Shown: positions 8,570 to 16,434, counted from the first letter of the stretch. The stretch: DNA of 53,057 bases from Armatimonadota bacterium (GCA_029553475.1 JAKPKV010000115.1:1-53057); one strand, 5' to 3'. Made by a program: numbers and translations. Notes: generated from the letters alone by a model not told the origin.

Positions 8570-8825
8570 TCGTACTCGTACTCATACTCGTACTCGAATA
8601 CGGGCGGACAGGATGTCCGCGCTCCGATGGGCGCTCCGATGAGCCGCGCATCTTGGAGGGCGAGACTCCGTCGAGCCGCGCGCGTAGTGACGGGTATCGC
8701 CTATTGCCGTACCCTGGACCGGGCACCCCGGGCACAGGGTATGAGAATCCGCGCGCGGATGCTACGTGCGCGGCTCGACGGAGTCTCGCCCTCCAGGGGA
8801 TACGAGGACGAGTACGAGTACGAAA
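8570..8825. repeat. Nested palindromic element of about 250 bp
   Basis: The outer arms are tracts of GTACTC (about 8573-8598) and its complement GAGTAC (about 8802-8823). The inner arms 8654-8686 and 8763-8795 are 33-nt reverse complements with one mismatch. The centre has a small TACCCTG/CAGGGTA stem. The left side also carries a triloop hairpin (8604-8620) and an 11-nt direct repeat GCGCTCCGATG (8619-8641). The structure is that of a non-autonomous mobile element or a composite of REP-like units. Confidence 0.85.
8604..8620. repeat. REP-like 17-nt triloop hairpin
   Basis: GCGGACA-GGA-TGTCCGC: 7-bp stem, 3-nt loop. On the minus strand it is preceded by GGAGC, the foot shared by the hairpins at 36103, 36174 and 48865. 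Confidence 0.8.
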
Positions 8826-8980
8826 CGCGCGCTGACGCGCTGATGACGCCCATGCCTTCACCCCGCCCCTCTCCCCGCGGAGCGGAAATTTCAGGATTAA
8901 TGCGCGCAGCAATAGGCAAGCGGCAGGAATTCATACGCATGAAACGAATACTGGGGGAAACCCGTGCTGGAGGTTCCGTC

Positions 8981-10966
8981 ATGTCCGTCGCCACCGCGCC
9001 GTTCGTCGAAGTCGCGACCCCCGGTCTGCACCTGTTTTACGTGTTGAGCGATCCGTATGCGCCGCCGATGGGCGGGGCGCCGGCGCAGGTGTTCGTGGGG
9101 GAGTGGACCGGCTCCGACCGGGGGGCGGATATCGGGGTTTACGAGGTGGAGCGCGGGCGCTGGTCGGTGATCCCGTTCGACGGCATCCAGATTACCAGCC
9201 ACCTGTTCGTGGACCCGTACCGGCCGGTGGTCTACCTCTCCGCGCCGCAGCACCTCTACGAAATTGACCGGCGGACGCTGGCGGCGCGCCCGGTGTGCGA
9301 GCTGGGGCGGCAGTACTCCGCCGACACCGCGCCGGACGGCACGCTGTGGCTGTGCCTCACCCGCACGCTGCGCCACGTGAACCCCTTCACCGGCGAGCTG
9401 ACCACCTATCCCGATATCACCCCGGATGAGTTTTTTTACCCCCAGGGCACGCACATGCAGCTCGGCATGGGCAAGGACGGGCGGGTGTGGACCTCCCAGG
9501 GGCCGCTCGCCTGTCTGGCGGTCTTCGACCCGCGCCGCGGCGCGGCGACGGTGGTCGCGGCCGGCAAGGAGGCCGGCGTGCCGGTGGCGGTGGGCGACCT
9601 GATCTGGGCGGGGAACGTCTGCGTGGATGCCCGCACCGATGCGGTGGTCGAGCCGCCGTTTCCGGTGGGGGGAGAAGACGGGTATCACCTCCTGTTCCGC
9701 GGCAGCTGGCACCGCACGCCGAACGCCTTGCTCGACCGCGACGGCCACGCGCTGGTCCGCCGGCGCGACACCGTGGGCTGGCTGGAGGTGGCGACGGGCA
9801 AGTTCGATCCTATCGGCGCTATTCCCGACGCCTATACCCCGCCACAGCGCCTGGGCGAGCTCTCGCTGCATGGCGACTCTACGCTGCTCACCGCGGATAA
9901 GGACCGGCTCATCCGCCTCGAGCTGGCCCCCACGTCTCCCCACGCGCGGGGGAAGGGGGCGGTGGTGAATATTCCGCTGGAATTCCCGCCGGTGCACGCG
10001 CAATCCATCTTCGAGTGGACGGTGGGACCGGACGGCGCGATGTATGGCAGCGGCTACAGCCATGACCTGTGGCGGGTGGATACCGGGGGGCGTTTTCACG
10101 ATTACGGCAACGTGGTGAACACGCGCGGGGGCGAGCTGTTCGGCTTCGCCAATTGGCGGCGCAAGCTCTTCATCGCCAGCTATACCGGCTCGGTGCTCAC
10201 CCGGCTGGACCTGGCGCGCCCGGCCGACCACTGGGGGCCGAACCCGGAGGACAACCCGCGGCGGATCATTGACCTGGTGGCGGTGGCGGAGGGGCAGCAC
10301 CGGCCCAGCGGAGTGGTGGCCACCCCACGGGGACATATTTACTACATCAGCCGCGCCGATTACTGCACCCGCCGCGAGGGGGCGATGGTGATCGTGGACG
10401 GCGAGACGGACGAAGTGCTGAAGATCGTGGACCCCATCCTCCCCGGCGAGCAATTTTTCGCGCTGGCCGCCTCGCCCACGCGGCCCGAGGTCTACATCGG
10501 CGGCAGCGACGGCTCCTTCGTGGTGTGGGATACCGAGGAATGGGAAATCACGCGCGTGGAAAAATTTCCGCCGCGCGACGAGCGGGATGGGGAGCCGACC
10601 AGCGCGGAGATCAACGTCGGCGGCATCCGCTTCCTGGCCGCCGCCGGCAATTACGTGGTGGGCAACCGGTTCGGCAACGGTTTTCCGATGTTCGTCTACC
10701 GCGCCGACGCCGGCGTGATGGAGGGGCCGGCGCCGCACCCGCTGGGCCACGTCTTCGGCATCTGGCGCTGGGCGGCGCGCGACCGCGTCCTCCTCTTCAT
10801 CAACGGCGCGCTCTACGCCTACGACGGCGCGCACACGGCGCTGCTCTACCCCGAACCGCTGCCCGGCTTCGCCGTCCGCGAAGACCCCGCCGGCCGCCTC
10901 TTCATCTCCGACGGGATGACGATTTTCGCGGAGCGGGAGGCGGCGGCCGAGCGGGTGAACGGATAA
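8981..10966 (+). CDS. Large beta-propeller protein of unknown function
   Basis: A 661-aa protein built of repeated short beta-strand modules of the NHL/SMP-30/lyase-propeller kind: APDGTLWLCL, GKDGRVWTSQG, GPDGAMYGSGYSHDLWRVD, TPRGHIYYISRADY and EDPAGRLFISDG each look like one propeller blade, so one large or two linked propellers are likely. No catalytic signature, signal peptide or membrane helix is evident. The ATG at 8981 follows GGAGG at a good distance; an ATG at 8939 is possible but has no ribosome site. It follows the heparinase-like lyase on the same strand, which suggests but does not prove a role in saccharide metabolism. I do not recognise a named family. Confidence 0.7.
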   Translation: MSVATAPFVEVATPGLHLFYVLSDPYAPPMGGAPAQVFVGEWTGSDRGADIGVYEVERGRWSVIPFDGIQITSHLFVDPYRPVVYLSAPQHLYEIDRRTLAARPVCELGRQYSADTAPDGTLWLCLTRTLRHVNPFTGELTTYPDITPDEFFYPQGTHMQLGMGKDGRVWTSQGPLACLAVFDPRRGAATVVAAGKEAGVPVAVGDLIWAGNVCVDARTDAVVEPPFPVGGEDGYHLLFRGSWHRTPNALLDRDGHALVRRRDTVGWLEVATGKFDPIGAIPDAYTPPQRLGELSLHGDSTLLTADKDRLIRLELAPTSPHARGKGAVVNIPLEFPPVHAQSIFEWTVGPDGAMYGSGYSHDLWRVDTGGRFHDYGNVVNTRGGELFGFANWRRKLFIASYTGSVLTRLDLARPADHWGPNPEDNPRRIIDLVAVAEGQHRPSGVVATPRGHIYYISRADYCTRREGAMVIVDGETDEVLKIVDPILPGEQFFALAASPTRPEVYIGGSDGSFVVWDTEEWEITRVEKFPPRDERDGEPTSAEINVGGIRFLAAAGNYVVGNRFGNGFPMFVYRADAGVMEGPAPHPLGHVFGIWRWAARDRVLLFINGALYAYDGAHTALLYPEPLPGFAVREDPAGRLFISDGMTIFAEREAAAERVNG

Positions 10967-11000
10967 TGGGCGGGGACGCGCCCCGGCTATTTGTTGGTTG

Positions 11001-11020
11001 TAGCGTGACAACCCGCGACA
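11001..11020 (+). repeat. Dispersed 22-nt repeat, copy 4 (diverged)
   Basis: TAGCGTGACAACCCGCGACA, closest to the minus-strand copy at 6021-6042. Confidence 0.7.
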
Positions 11021-11090
11021 GATAGGAGATAGGCGTACGAGGTAGAGGATATGATGTCATCCCGAAGGGATCACCCCCGCCGGCCACGGA

Positions 11091-11592
11091 CGGCGCATCA
11101 GCGGACCCCGCGCGCAGCACCCGGTCGCCCCCTACCCCCCTGTCCCGCAGGGACCGAAGCCGTTCGCCACGGGTGGAGCGATAGCGGAACCCGTGGACCC
11201 CGGCCCCGCAAACATCCACAGCCCCGCAGGGGCGACAGCGTCCCGTCCCATAGCTACCGCGGAGCATACGGAATTCGGTGCCGCGCGAGAAACGCCACCC
11301 ACGCCTCCTGAAACGTCACCGTCCGCTGCTGCTCGGCCTGCCGCCCGCGATACCGCTTCACCGCGTCCCATCCGCTCACGCTGATCGAGGATGCGGGGGC
11401 CATCTCCGGTCGGGGCGGCGAATGAATCGGCCATGATCTCCTCCTGCTGCCGCCCCTGCGGGGCTGTGATGTTTTGCGGGCCGGGGTCCACGGGTTCCGC
11501 TATCGCTCCACCCGTGGCAAACGGCTTCGGTCCCTGCGGGACATGGGGGTGGGGGGCGACCGGTGCTGCGCGCGGGGTCCGCTGATGCGCCG
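11091..11592. repeat. Long inverted repeat, arms about 150 bp
   Basis: The left arm 11091-11240 and the right arm 11445-11592 are reverse complements at an estimated 90% or better by eye. Each arm contains small palindromes (GTCCC-GCA-GGGAC and CCCC-GCA-GGGG). The arms enclose about 200 nt with a possible transposase relic. The arm text is the kind of non-coding repeat that recurs in intergenic regions of GC-rich environmental genomes. Confidence 0.9.
11254..11436 (-). pseudogene. Possible C-terminal relic of an IS200/RAYT-type (Y1) transposase
   Basis: On the minus strand one frame reads SGWDAVKRYRGRQAEQQRT followed by VTFQEAWVAFLARHRIPYAPR and a TAG stop at 11254-11256. Recalled C-termini of REP-associated tyrosine transposases have the pattern YI..Q..HH...TF..E...FL..HGI.YD.RY, which this matches at spaced positions. 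The frame can be followed back to about 11436 and has no credible start. The HUH and catalytic Tyr regions are absent. It lies exactly between the arms of the long inverted repeat. If correct, the relic is a dead RAYT within its own repeat; a chance frame remains possible. Confidence 0.5.
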
Positions 11593-11653
11593 CCCGCGTC
11601 GGCGCCGTCCGATTCCCGTGGGGCGCCCCCGGTCAAGATGGCGAAGCGAGGCG

Positions 11654-11674
11654 CAACGTGACGACCCGCTACAA
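11654..11674 (+). repeat. Dispersed 22-nt repeat, copy 5
   Basis: CAACGTGACGACCCGCTACA plus A, matching the consensus TAYAGCGTGACGACCCRCTA with a few changes. Confidence 0.75.
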
Positions 11675-11768
11675 GTAATTACGATATGACGATGTCGAGG
11701 GGGGGCTGGTATGCAGCGCCGTTCACCCTGGATAATACGTCACGCTCCCCTTACCGCGCGCCGCGCCA

Positions 11769-13136
11769 TTATTCGCCGAGGAGGCGTTGCCGGTAATGCG
11801 CCTCGATTTGCCGAAGTTCCGCCGATTGGTCCGGGGTGGTTTTCTCTTCGGTATCGGCGGCGAGGATGTCGGCGGCGCGGGCGGCGGCGACGGTGGGCAG
11901 CGGGCCGGGGCACTCTTCGCGCTGGCGGCGGTTGAGGACGCCGGGTTCGAAGAGCTGCGCGCGGAAGTGTTGGAACGTGTGGTCGGTTTCCAGGTAGCTG
12001 CCGGCGATGCCCACCTCGCGGATGAGGTCGAAGGCGATCTCCCCGTCGGTCACCTGGAAGCCGCGCCGGCCGCGGTCGAGGTAGGCGATGATCTCGTCGT
12101 CAATCACGAGCTGGGCGAGCGACATCGTCTTTTCCGACTCGAGCTGCCCCAGGCCCCACACCAGGCTGACGCCGGCGGCGGCGTGCGCCTGAAAGCCGAT
12201 GGCCTTTTCCAGCCCTGCCTGCTCGTCCTCGCAGACCGCCTCGGTGGAGACCCAGGAGGCGGAGGGGAGGCCGTAAAAGCGCCCCAGGGCGGCGGAGGCC
12301 GCGGCGAACAGGACGTTCTCCGGCCCGCCGGTGATGGCGGTGGCGTGGCGCATGTCGAAGGCGTGCGCCAGTCCCAGGTTGTAGATGACGGGGCGGCCGG
12401 GCTCCAGCAGTTGGTTCACCACGATGCCGGCGAGGATCTCCGCGTTGCCCACGGCGACGGCGCCGGCGAGCGTCACCGGGCCGGTGACGCCGGCCATCGG
12501 CTCGCCGTTGACGGTGACGGGGATGCCGCGGCCGGCGCTCTGGTGAAAAATCTCCAGCGCCAGCGCCGTCCAGCGCAGCGGGCCGTGGGCGGTGAAGCCG
12601 ATGCTGTACCACGGGCCGGGGAAGACGCGGCCCATCTCCGCCAGCGCCTGCATGCCGGTGGGGGTGAAGCAGAGCACGCGGGCATGCTTGCGGGTATGCT
12701 CGGCGATGACGCGCAGGCCGGTGAAGTCGCGGCAGGGCGGCGGCACGTCGGCCATCGCCATCCCCATCACCCCCTGCGCGTGTGGCAGGTGGTCGCAGAG
12801 CCGGGCGACGGCGGCGAGGTCGGCGCTGGTGGCGTCGCGCACGCGGTCCGCGTCCAGCATCTGCAGGCCGGGGTTCGTCCAGTAGAAGGTGTCGCCGTCC
12901 GGCCGCAGCCGTACGCTGGCCCCATCGCGCGCGGCCAGTTCCACCGTCCGCGGCGCCAGCGCCAGGTAGTCGGCCACCATCGCGCGCGGGAGGCGCACCT
13001 CCTGCGCGCCGGGGCCGGCGTGCGCGCCGGCGGCGAGCAGCCGGGCGACGATGCCGTCATGCTCCAGCCGCACGCCGATCTCCTCCAGGATGCGGAGGCT
13101 GGCGTCGTGGATGCGCGGCGCGTCGGCCTGCCGCAT
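11769..13136 (-). CDS. MttB-superfamily (trimethylamine/glycine-betaine type) methyltransferase, non-pyrrolysine
   Basis: A 455-aa TIM-barrel protein of the MttB superfamily, which transfers methyl groups from quaternary or tertiary amines to a cobalamin (corrinoid) protein. Landmarks are the N-terminal IHDASLRILEEIGVRLEHDG, FYWTNPGLQMLD, VNGEPMAGVTGPVTLAG, and DEIIAYLDRG near residue 345. The frame has no in-frame UAG, so it lacks the pyrrolysine of true trimethylamine MttB and resembles MtgB-like members that use betaines. No corrinoid protein or reactivase is adjacent. The ATG at 13136 overlaps the stop of the upstream secreted-protein gene (TGATG), implying translational coupling. Substrate unknown. 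The downstream end faces the 11-kb repeat region. Confidence 0.85.
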   Translation of the reverse strand: MRQADAPRIHDASLRILEEIGVRLEHDGIVARLLAAGAHAGPGAQEVRLPRAMVADYLALAPRTVELAARDGASVRLRPDGDTFYWTNPGLQMLDADRVRDATSADLAAVARLCDHLPHAQGVMGMAMADVPPPCRDFTGLRVIAEHTRKHARVLCFTPTGMQALAEMGRVFPGPWYSIGFTAHGPLRWTALALEIFHQSAGRGIPVTVNGEPMAGVTGPVTLAGAVAVGNAEILAGIVVNQLLEPGRPVIYNLGLAHAFDMRHATAITGGPENVLFAAASAALGRFYGLPSASWVSTEAVCEDEQAGLEKAIGFQAHAAAGVSLVWGLGQLESEKTMSLAQLVIDDEIIAYLDRGRRGFQVTDGEIAFDLIREVGIAGSYLETDHTFQHFRAQLFEPGVLNRRQREECPGPLPTVAAARAADILAADTEEKTTPDQSAELRQIEAHYRQRLLGE

Positions 13137-14110
13137 CAGGAGTTCTTCCGGCGGAAGGTTCCCGCCAGCGCGGAAAAGGCGTTGAAGATCGCCGCGTCGT
13201 CGCCCTCGATGCCGCCTCCCGGCTCGCGCTCCACTGGCGCGAAGCCCTGCAGGATGAAGTAGCGGGTGAGCTCGGCGGGCAGGATGGTGAGATACACGAG
13301 GCAGGGTTTGCCGGTGGTGGCGTAGCTGGCGATGCCCGTCAGCTCGCAGCCGGCGAGGCCGTTGAGCCGCACCCTCTTCACCCCGGTGATCTGCACGCCT
13401 TTCACCTGCGGCATCTTCTCCAGCAGCTCGCGGCCGAAGGCTTCCGCGTCAGTCACCCTCGCGGTATGCGCGCGCTTGGCGATGAAGAAGTAGAGCAGTT
13501 TCGTCAGGTCCACTGGCTTTTCGACGTTGGTGGCCATCACGCCGTCGTCCAGCCGGCGCGGGTAGGCCAGCGGCGGGGCGAATTTCACCGCGTAGGGTTT
13601 GCCGAGGAAGACGTCGGCGGAGATGCGCGCGCTCAACACCGCGCCGGTGAGCGTATCCCAGACGCCCGGTTCTTTTGCGCTGGCTTCCGCCACGATGGCG
13701 GTCACCACCACCGATTGCCCGCCCTCGCCGAAGATGCCGTAGATTTTGGCGTAGCTCGCATTATTCGCCTTCAGAGTGGCGACCAGCAGTTGACCGGTGG
13801 CGGCGCCGAAGGTGGCGGGGCCGGCGTTGAACAGCGTCTCGTTCCGCGCTGCCAGCTTCTCTTTGGTGTAGTTGGCGATGGTCTTCGCATACGGCTCGGC
13901 CAGCACCGTCACCATGATGGAGGCATTCAGCGTCCGGCTCATGAAGCCGGTGAAGCTGGTGGCTCTTTCAAACCCCTCCGGCGGAATTATTTCCACGAAG
14001 GTGCCCGGCACCTGCACCGGCTTCGGCGGCTCCGCCGGTTTTTCGGGGTCCTGGGCCAGCACGGCCACGCCGGCCAGCAGCAGCAGACACCACAGCATAC
14101 GCACTCGCAT
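13136..14110 (-). CDS. Secreted protein of unknown function
   Basis: A 324-aa protein with a clear signal peptide (RVRMLWCLLLLAGVAVLAQ, cleavage near residue 20) followed by a Pro/Lys-rich stretch. The mature part begins with FVEIIPPEGFERA and has alternating beta-rich text, resembling small alpha/beta sheets seen in secreted DUF proteins, but I recognise no family. ATG at 14110 follows GGAGGTG. It overlaps the MttB homologue by one base (TGATG), so the two form an operon. Coupling of a periplasmic protein to a cytoplasmic methyltransferase is odd; it could bind a substrate or be functionally unrelated. Confidence 0.75.
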   Translation of the reverse strand: MRVRMLWCLLLLAGVAVLAQDPEKPAEPPKPVQVPGTFVEIIPPEGFERATSFTGFMSRTLNASIMVTVLAEPYAKTIANYTKEKLAARNETLFNAGPATFGAATGQLLVATLKANNASYAKIYGIFGEGGQSVVVTAIVAEASAKEPGVWDTLTGAVLSARISADVFLGKPYAVKFAPPLAYPRRLDDGVMATNVEKPVDLTKLLYFFIAKRAHTARVTDAEAFGRELLEKMPQVKGVQITGVKRVRLNGLAGCELTGIASYATTGKPCLVYLTILPAELTRYFILQGFAPVEREPGGGIEGDDAAIFNAFSALAGTFRRKNS

Positions 14111-14202
14111 GATGCACCTCCATGACGCATGAATGGACCATGCGCTTTGACACCGTCGCGGCGGTTTGGTTCGCGGTACCGAGGCCGTGAAGATGCACGT
14201 CA

Positions 14203-14298
14203 CCGGGACCGCGGATTTTCAATCCGCACGTATTGCCACTCTGTCTGTTTGAGAGGACGTTGCTGATCTGCGTGCGGATTGAAAATCCGCGGTCCCGG
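14203..14298. repeat. Perfect 28-bp inverted repeat made of two REP-like hairpins
   Basis: The arms 14203-14230 and 14271-14298 are perfect reverse complements over 28 nt with a 40-nt spacer. Each arm holds its own 17-nt triloop hairpin: GCGGATT-TTC-AATCCGC at 14211-14227 and GCGGATT-GAA-AATCCGC at 14274-14290. This two-hairpin layout is that of a REP doublet (BIME-like). It lies just downstream of the TM1266-type gene. Confidence 0.92.
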
Positions 14299-14306
14299 TA
14301 CGGCAC

Positions 14307-14564
14307 TCACTCCTCGAACTTCGCCAGCACGGTGCGAAAACCGCGGGCGTCCTGCACGTCGGCGAGCTCGCAGAGCATGCTGTCCATCGCCGTCTCGTCC
14401 CCCTGCAGGATGAGGGAGATGACCGAGCGCTCGTCATGCAGGTGGGGGATGCCCATGCGCCCGACGATGAGGCTGGCGTAGTTGGAAAGAATCTCGTTGA
14501 TCGCGGCATGCGCCGCTTTGCGGTCGCGCACCAGAATGGTGACGCCGGCGATGATATCGGCCAT
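14307..14564 (-). CDS. TM1266-family (iron-only hydrogenase system) regulator-like protein
   Basis: An 85-aa ACT-like protein close to Thermotoga TM1266: IIAGVTILVRDRKAAHAAIN, EILSNYASLIVGRMGIPH and a C-terminal strand ending in AKFEE fit the family pattern of one beta-alpha-beta-beta-alpha-beta unit. In Firmicutes and Thermotogae these proteins sit next to HydEFG and [FeFe]-hydrogenase genes and are called hydrogenase-system regulators; the ligand is not settled. The ATG at 14564 follows AAGGAG. No hydrogenase maturation gene is in this window. The neighbours are a REP doublet downstream and a repeat-filled gap upstream, so genomic context does not support a local target. Confidence 0.8.
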   Translation of the reverse strand: MADIIAGVTILVRDRKAAHAAINEILSNYASLIVGRMGIPHLHDERSVISLILQGDETAMDSMLCELADVQDARGFRTVLAKFEE

Positions 14565-14657
14565 GATGTTCTCCTTGTGTTAGTGGTATTGTTGTAGGGG
14601 TGAGGGGGAGTTGTCAAGGGGAAGGGAGGAGTTGCAAAATAACCGGTACGGTTAGTC

Positions 14658-14727
14658 GGAAAAATGGTAACGAGCACGAAGCGTAGCAGGCGAATCATTT
14701 TCAGCCAAGCGCTGTCACCATTTTTCT
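14658..14727. repeat. Inverted repeat upstream of the TM1266-type gene
   Basis: GGAAAAATGGTAAC (14658-14671) pairs with GTCACCATTTTTCT (14714-14727) with two mismatches around a 42-nt loop. A small AACCG-GTA-CGGTT palindrome lies at 14641-14653. No promoter is clear in this gap. Confidence 0.75.
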
Positions 14728-14753
14728 GGCGGGCGTGATCGCTACAGCCGGAG

Positions 14754-14790
14754 GGCGCCACTCCGCGATGCTGCGTGGCGCACTACCAAC
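14754..14790 (+). repeat. 37-nt repeat, copy 1
   Basis: Begins GGCGCCACTCC and ends GTGGCGCACTACCAAC. It matches, on the opposite strand, the copy at 18339-18375 apart from a short difference in the middle. Confidence 0.85.
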
Positions 14791-14831
14791 GGCCAGGTGC
14801 TTCTGCGATACGAGACAGTTGCTGGTGCTTG

Positions 14832-15521
14832 TCACGGGTAATCCGACTGGCGACCGTATTGCTTCAGCAACGCAGATATTTTGTCGAGTGTGCCTTTGAT
14901 GCTATGAACACCTTGCGGAATGCACTCGGGCACTTGCTTTACGACATAGCTGCTTGGCACTGGTAGCAACGCACCCAGGCATTCAATGTGCAGCATGCCA
15001 CCTCCGCGTGAGATGACGATTTCGAATTCGCGGCATGGGAACTTGCCTGTATGGACTAAATTATCCACATCATCCTCGCTAATAAAGAGAACCGTCTCCT
15101 CGTCCACTTGCAGGGCGTAGGCGGGCATCATGTCTTCGTCATACTCTATGTCACAATCCACGTAGACGGCTTCCGTGGCGGTGCAGTGGAGGACTTCGAC
15201 GGTGCTCACATCCAGTTGGTGTCGCTCCCGGCGGTCGCGCAGGTGCCGGACGATGCGGTAACTGATAAACGCGATGCCGCCTACAACCGCGCCGCCTGTC
15301 AGCAGTAATCCGATAATATGCACCGGCGCATCCATCCCGCCGAGGAACATGAGCGCGATGAATCCGGCCAGGCTCCCCAGCATCGTCCACATAATCAGCA
15401 GCACGATGAAGTTGCAGCCCAGGCAGCCGGCACCGAGGCAACTGAAGGGCTCGGGCTTCAGCCATCCGTCCATGATGGCGCGCTCGTCATCGGTTGGCGG
15501 GCGGGCGGTCTGCGTGAGCAT
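14832..15521 (-). CDS. Membrane protein of unknown function
   Basis: A 229-aa protein with two predicted transmembrane helices (about residues 32-56, FIVLLIMWTMLGSLAGFIAL, and 63-85) and a C-terminal cytosolic or extracellular part rich in short beta strands. A CLGAGCLGC segment precedes the first helix and could bind metal or acylate. ATG at 15521 is two nt after the PHP gene stop (TAA-AC-ATG) with a GGGG ribosome site inside the PHP end; the upstream ATG at 15554 would force overlap. It forms an operon with the PHP gene. I recognise no family. Confidence 0.7.
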   Translation of the reverse strand: MLTQTARPPTDDERAIMDGWLKPEPFSCLGAGCLGCNFIVLLIMWTMLGSLAGFIALMFLGGMDAPVHIIGLLLTGGAVVGGIAFISYRIVRHLRDRRERHQLDVSTVEVLHCTATEAVYVDCDIEYDEDMMPAYALQVDEETVLFISEDDVDNLVHTGKFPCREFEIVISRGGGMLHIECLGALLPVPSSYVVKQVPECIPQGVHSIKGTLDKISALLKQYGRQSDYP

Positions 15522-15523
15522 GT

Positions 15524-16378
15524 TTACCCCTGCCGCGGCGGCAGCCGCCAGCAATCCGCATCCGTGATCCCCACCGTCGCCAGCATCGCTTCCGCGCGAG
15601 GGAAGTCAATATCGTATCGCGGATGGTGGCAGTCGGAGCCGATGGACAGGGGGACGCCGCGCGCCTTCAGCATCGCCAGGTAGTCGAGGTATTGCGCCTT
15701 GTACCGTTCGGGATAGCCGGGGTGGAGGAGCTGGGCGCAGAGGTTGATCTCCACCACCGTGCCGTGCTGCAGGGCGGCGGCGGCGAATTCGTCGTGCATG
15801 CTGGCGGGGATGGCGCCGAAATCGTCGAACCACGGTTCCGCGCGATAGCTGCCGTCCTCGGCCTGCCAGTGGCCCATCCACCACCAGGGGTGGGCGACGA
15901 TGGTGACCAGCGGGTGGGCGGCGAGGAACAAATTCTGCCGGTGATAGTCGCGGATGATCGCCTCGCGCTCGTAGGGCACATACATCGGCCAGTGGGCCCC
16001 GGCGACGACATACTCCACGCCCAGCGCCCGCAGCGCCTCCGCCGTGATGCCCAGCGCCAGCGGGCCGTCCGCCGGCCCCCCGTCGCGCAGGCCGTAGGTG
16101 GGCGCCCCATGCGCGCCGGTGGCGATGGCATCCAGCTCCCACCGGGACACGCTGCTCAACTCGACGCCGAAATGCACGGTGGGCGGCGGGGCGGCGGCGT
16201 CGAACTCCGCCCGCGAGGCGACCAGGTCGGGCAGGTTCACCGGCGTGTGCAGATGATCGGTGACGCCGAAGTCGGTCATCCCCAGCGCGGCCGCCCCGGC
16301 CAGCAGGTCGGCGACCGTCAGCGACGCCTGGTCGCAGGAGTTGCGGGTGTGGATGTGCCAGTCGGCCGTGATCGGCAT
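15524..16378 (-). CDS. PHP-domain phosphoesterase (histidinol-phosphatase-like)
   Basis: A 284-aa protein with the four PHP metal-binding motifs: DWHIHTRNSCD at the N-terminus, TDHLH near residue 41, GVELSS near 72 and, near the C-terminus, VAHPWW and SDCHHP. The family hydrolyses phosphomonoesters such as histidinol phosphate with a trinuclear metal site. No other histidine biosynthesis gene is nearby, so histidinol phosphate is only one option; cyclic phosphodiester or nucleoside phosphate substrates are possible. The ATG at 16378 follows AAGGGG. The gene leads a two-gene operon with the membrane protein after it. Confidence 0.82.
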   Translation of the reverse strand: MPITADWHIHTRNSCDQASLTVADLLAGAAALGMTDFGVTDHLHTPVNLPDLVASRAEFDAAAPPPTVHFGVELSSVSRWELDAIATGAHGAPTYGLRDGGPADGPLALGITAEALRALGVEYVVAGAHWPMYVPYEREAIIRDYHRQNLFLAAHPLVTIVAHPWWWMGHWQAEDGSYRAEPWFDDFGAIPASMHDEFAAAALQHGTVVEINLCAQLLHPGYPERYKAQYLDYLAMLKARGVPLSIGSDCHHPRYDIDFPRAEAMLATVGITDADCWRLPPRQG

Positions 16379-16382
16379 AGGT

Positions 16383-16420
16383 CGCCCCTTTCCGCGCCTT
16401 ATGCTAGCACGGAAGGGGCG
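16383..16420. terminator. Hairpin downstream of the methyltransferase gene
   Basis: CGCCCCTTTCCG and CGGAAGGGGCG form an 11-bp stem with a one-base bulge and a 15-nt loop. It lies between the 3' end of the methyltransferase gene and the start of the PHP gene, both on the minus strand. Confidence 0.5.
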
Positions 16421-16434
16421 TCCCTGTCACGGCT

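Larger units (their letters stand above)
8415..8980. other. Intergenic region filled by nested palindromes
   Basis: No gene is supported. Nearly the whole stretch from 8570 to 8825 folds into nested inverted repeats (separate entry). Frames that cross it are repeat translations. The last 40 nt carry the ribosome site of the next gene. Confidence 0.75.
10967..11768. other. Repeat-dominated intergenic region with a gene relic
   Basis: About 800 nt between the 3' ends of two convergent genes. It contains two copies of the 22-nt dispersed repeat (11001-11020, 11654-11674), a long inverted repeat (11091-11240 with 11445-11592) and, between its arms, a decayed open frame resembling a transposase C-terminus. 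No intact gene is supported. Confidence 0.75.

Noticed and set aside
11769-13136. Pyrrolysine-containing trimethylamine methyltransferase
   Set aside because: The frame has no in-frame UAG and ends normally in TAA, so it belongs to the non-pyrrolysine members.
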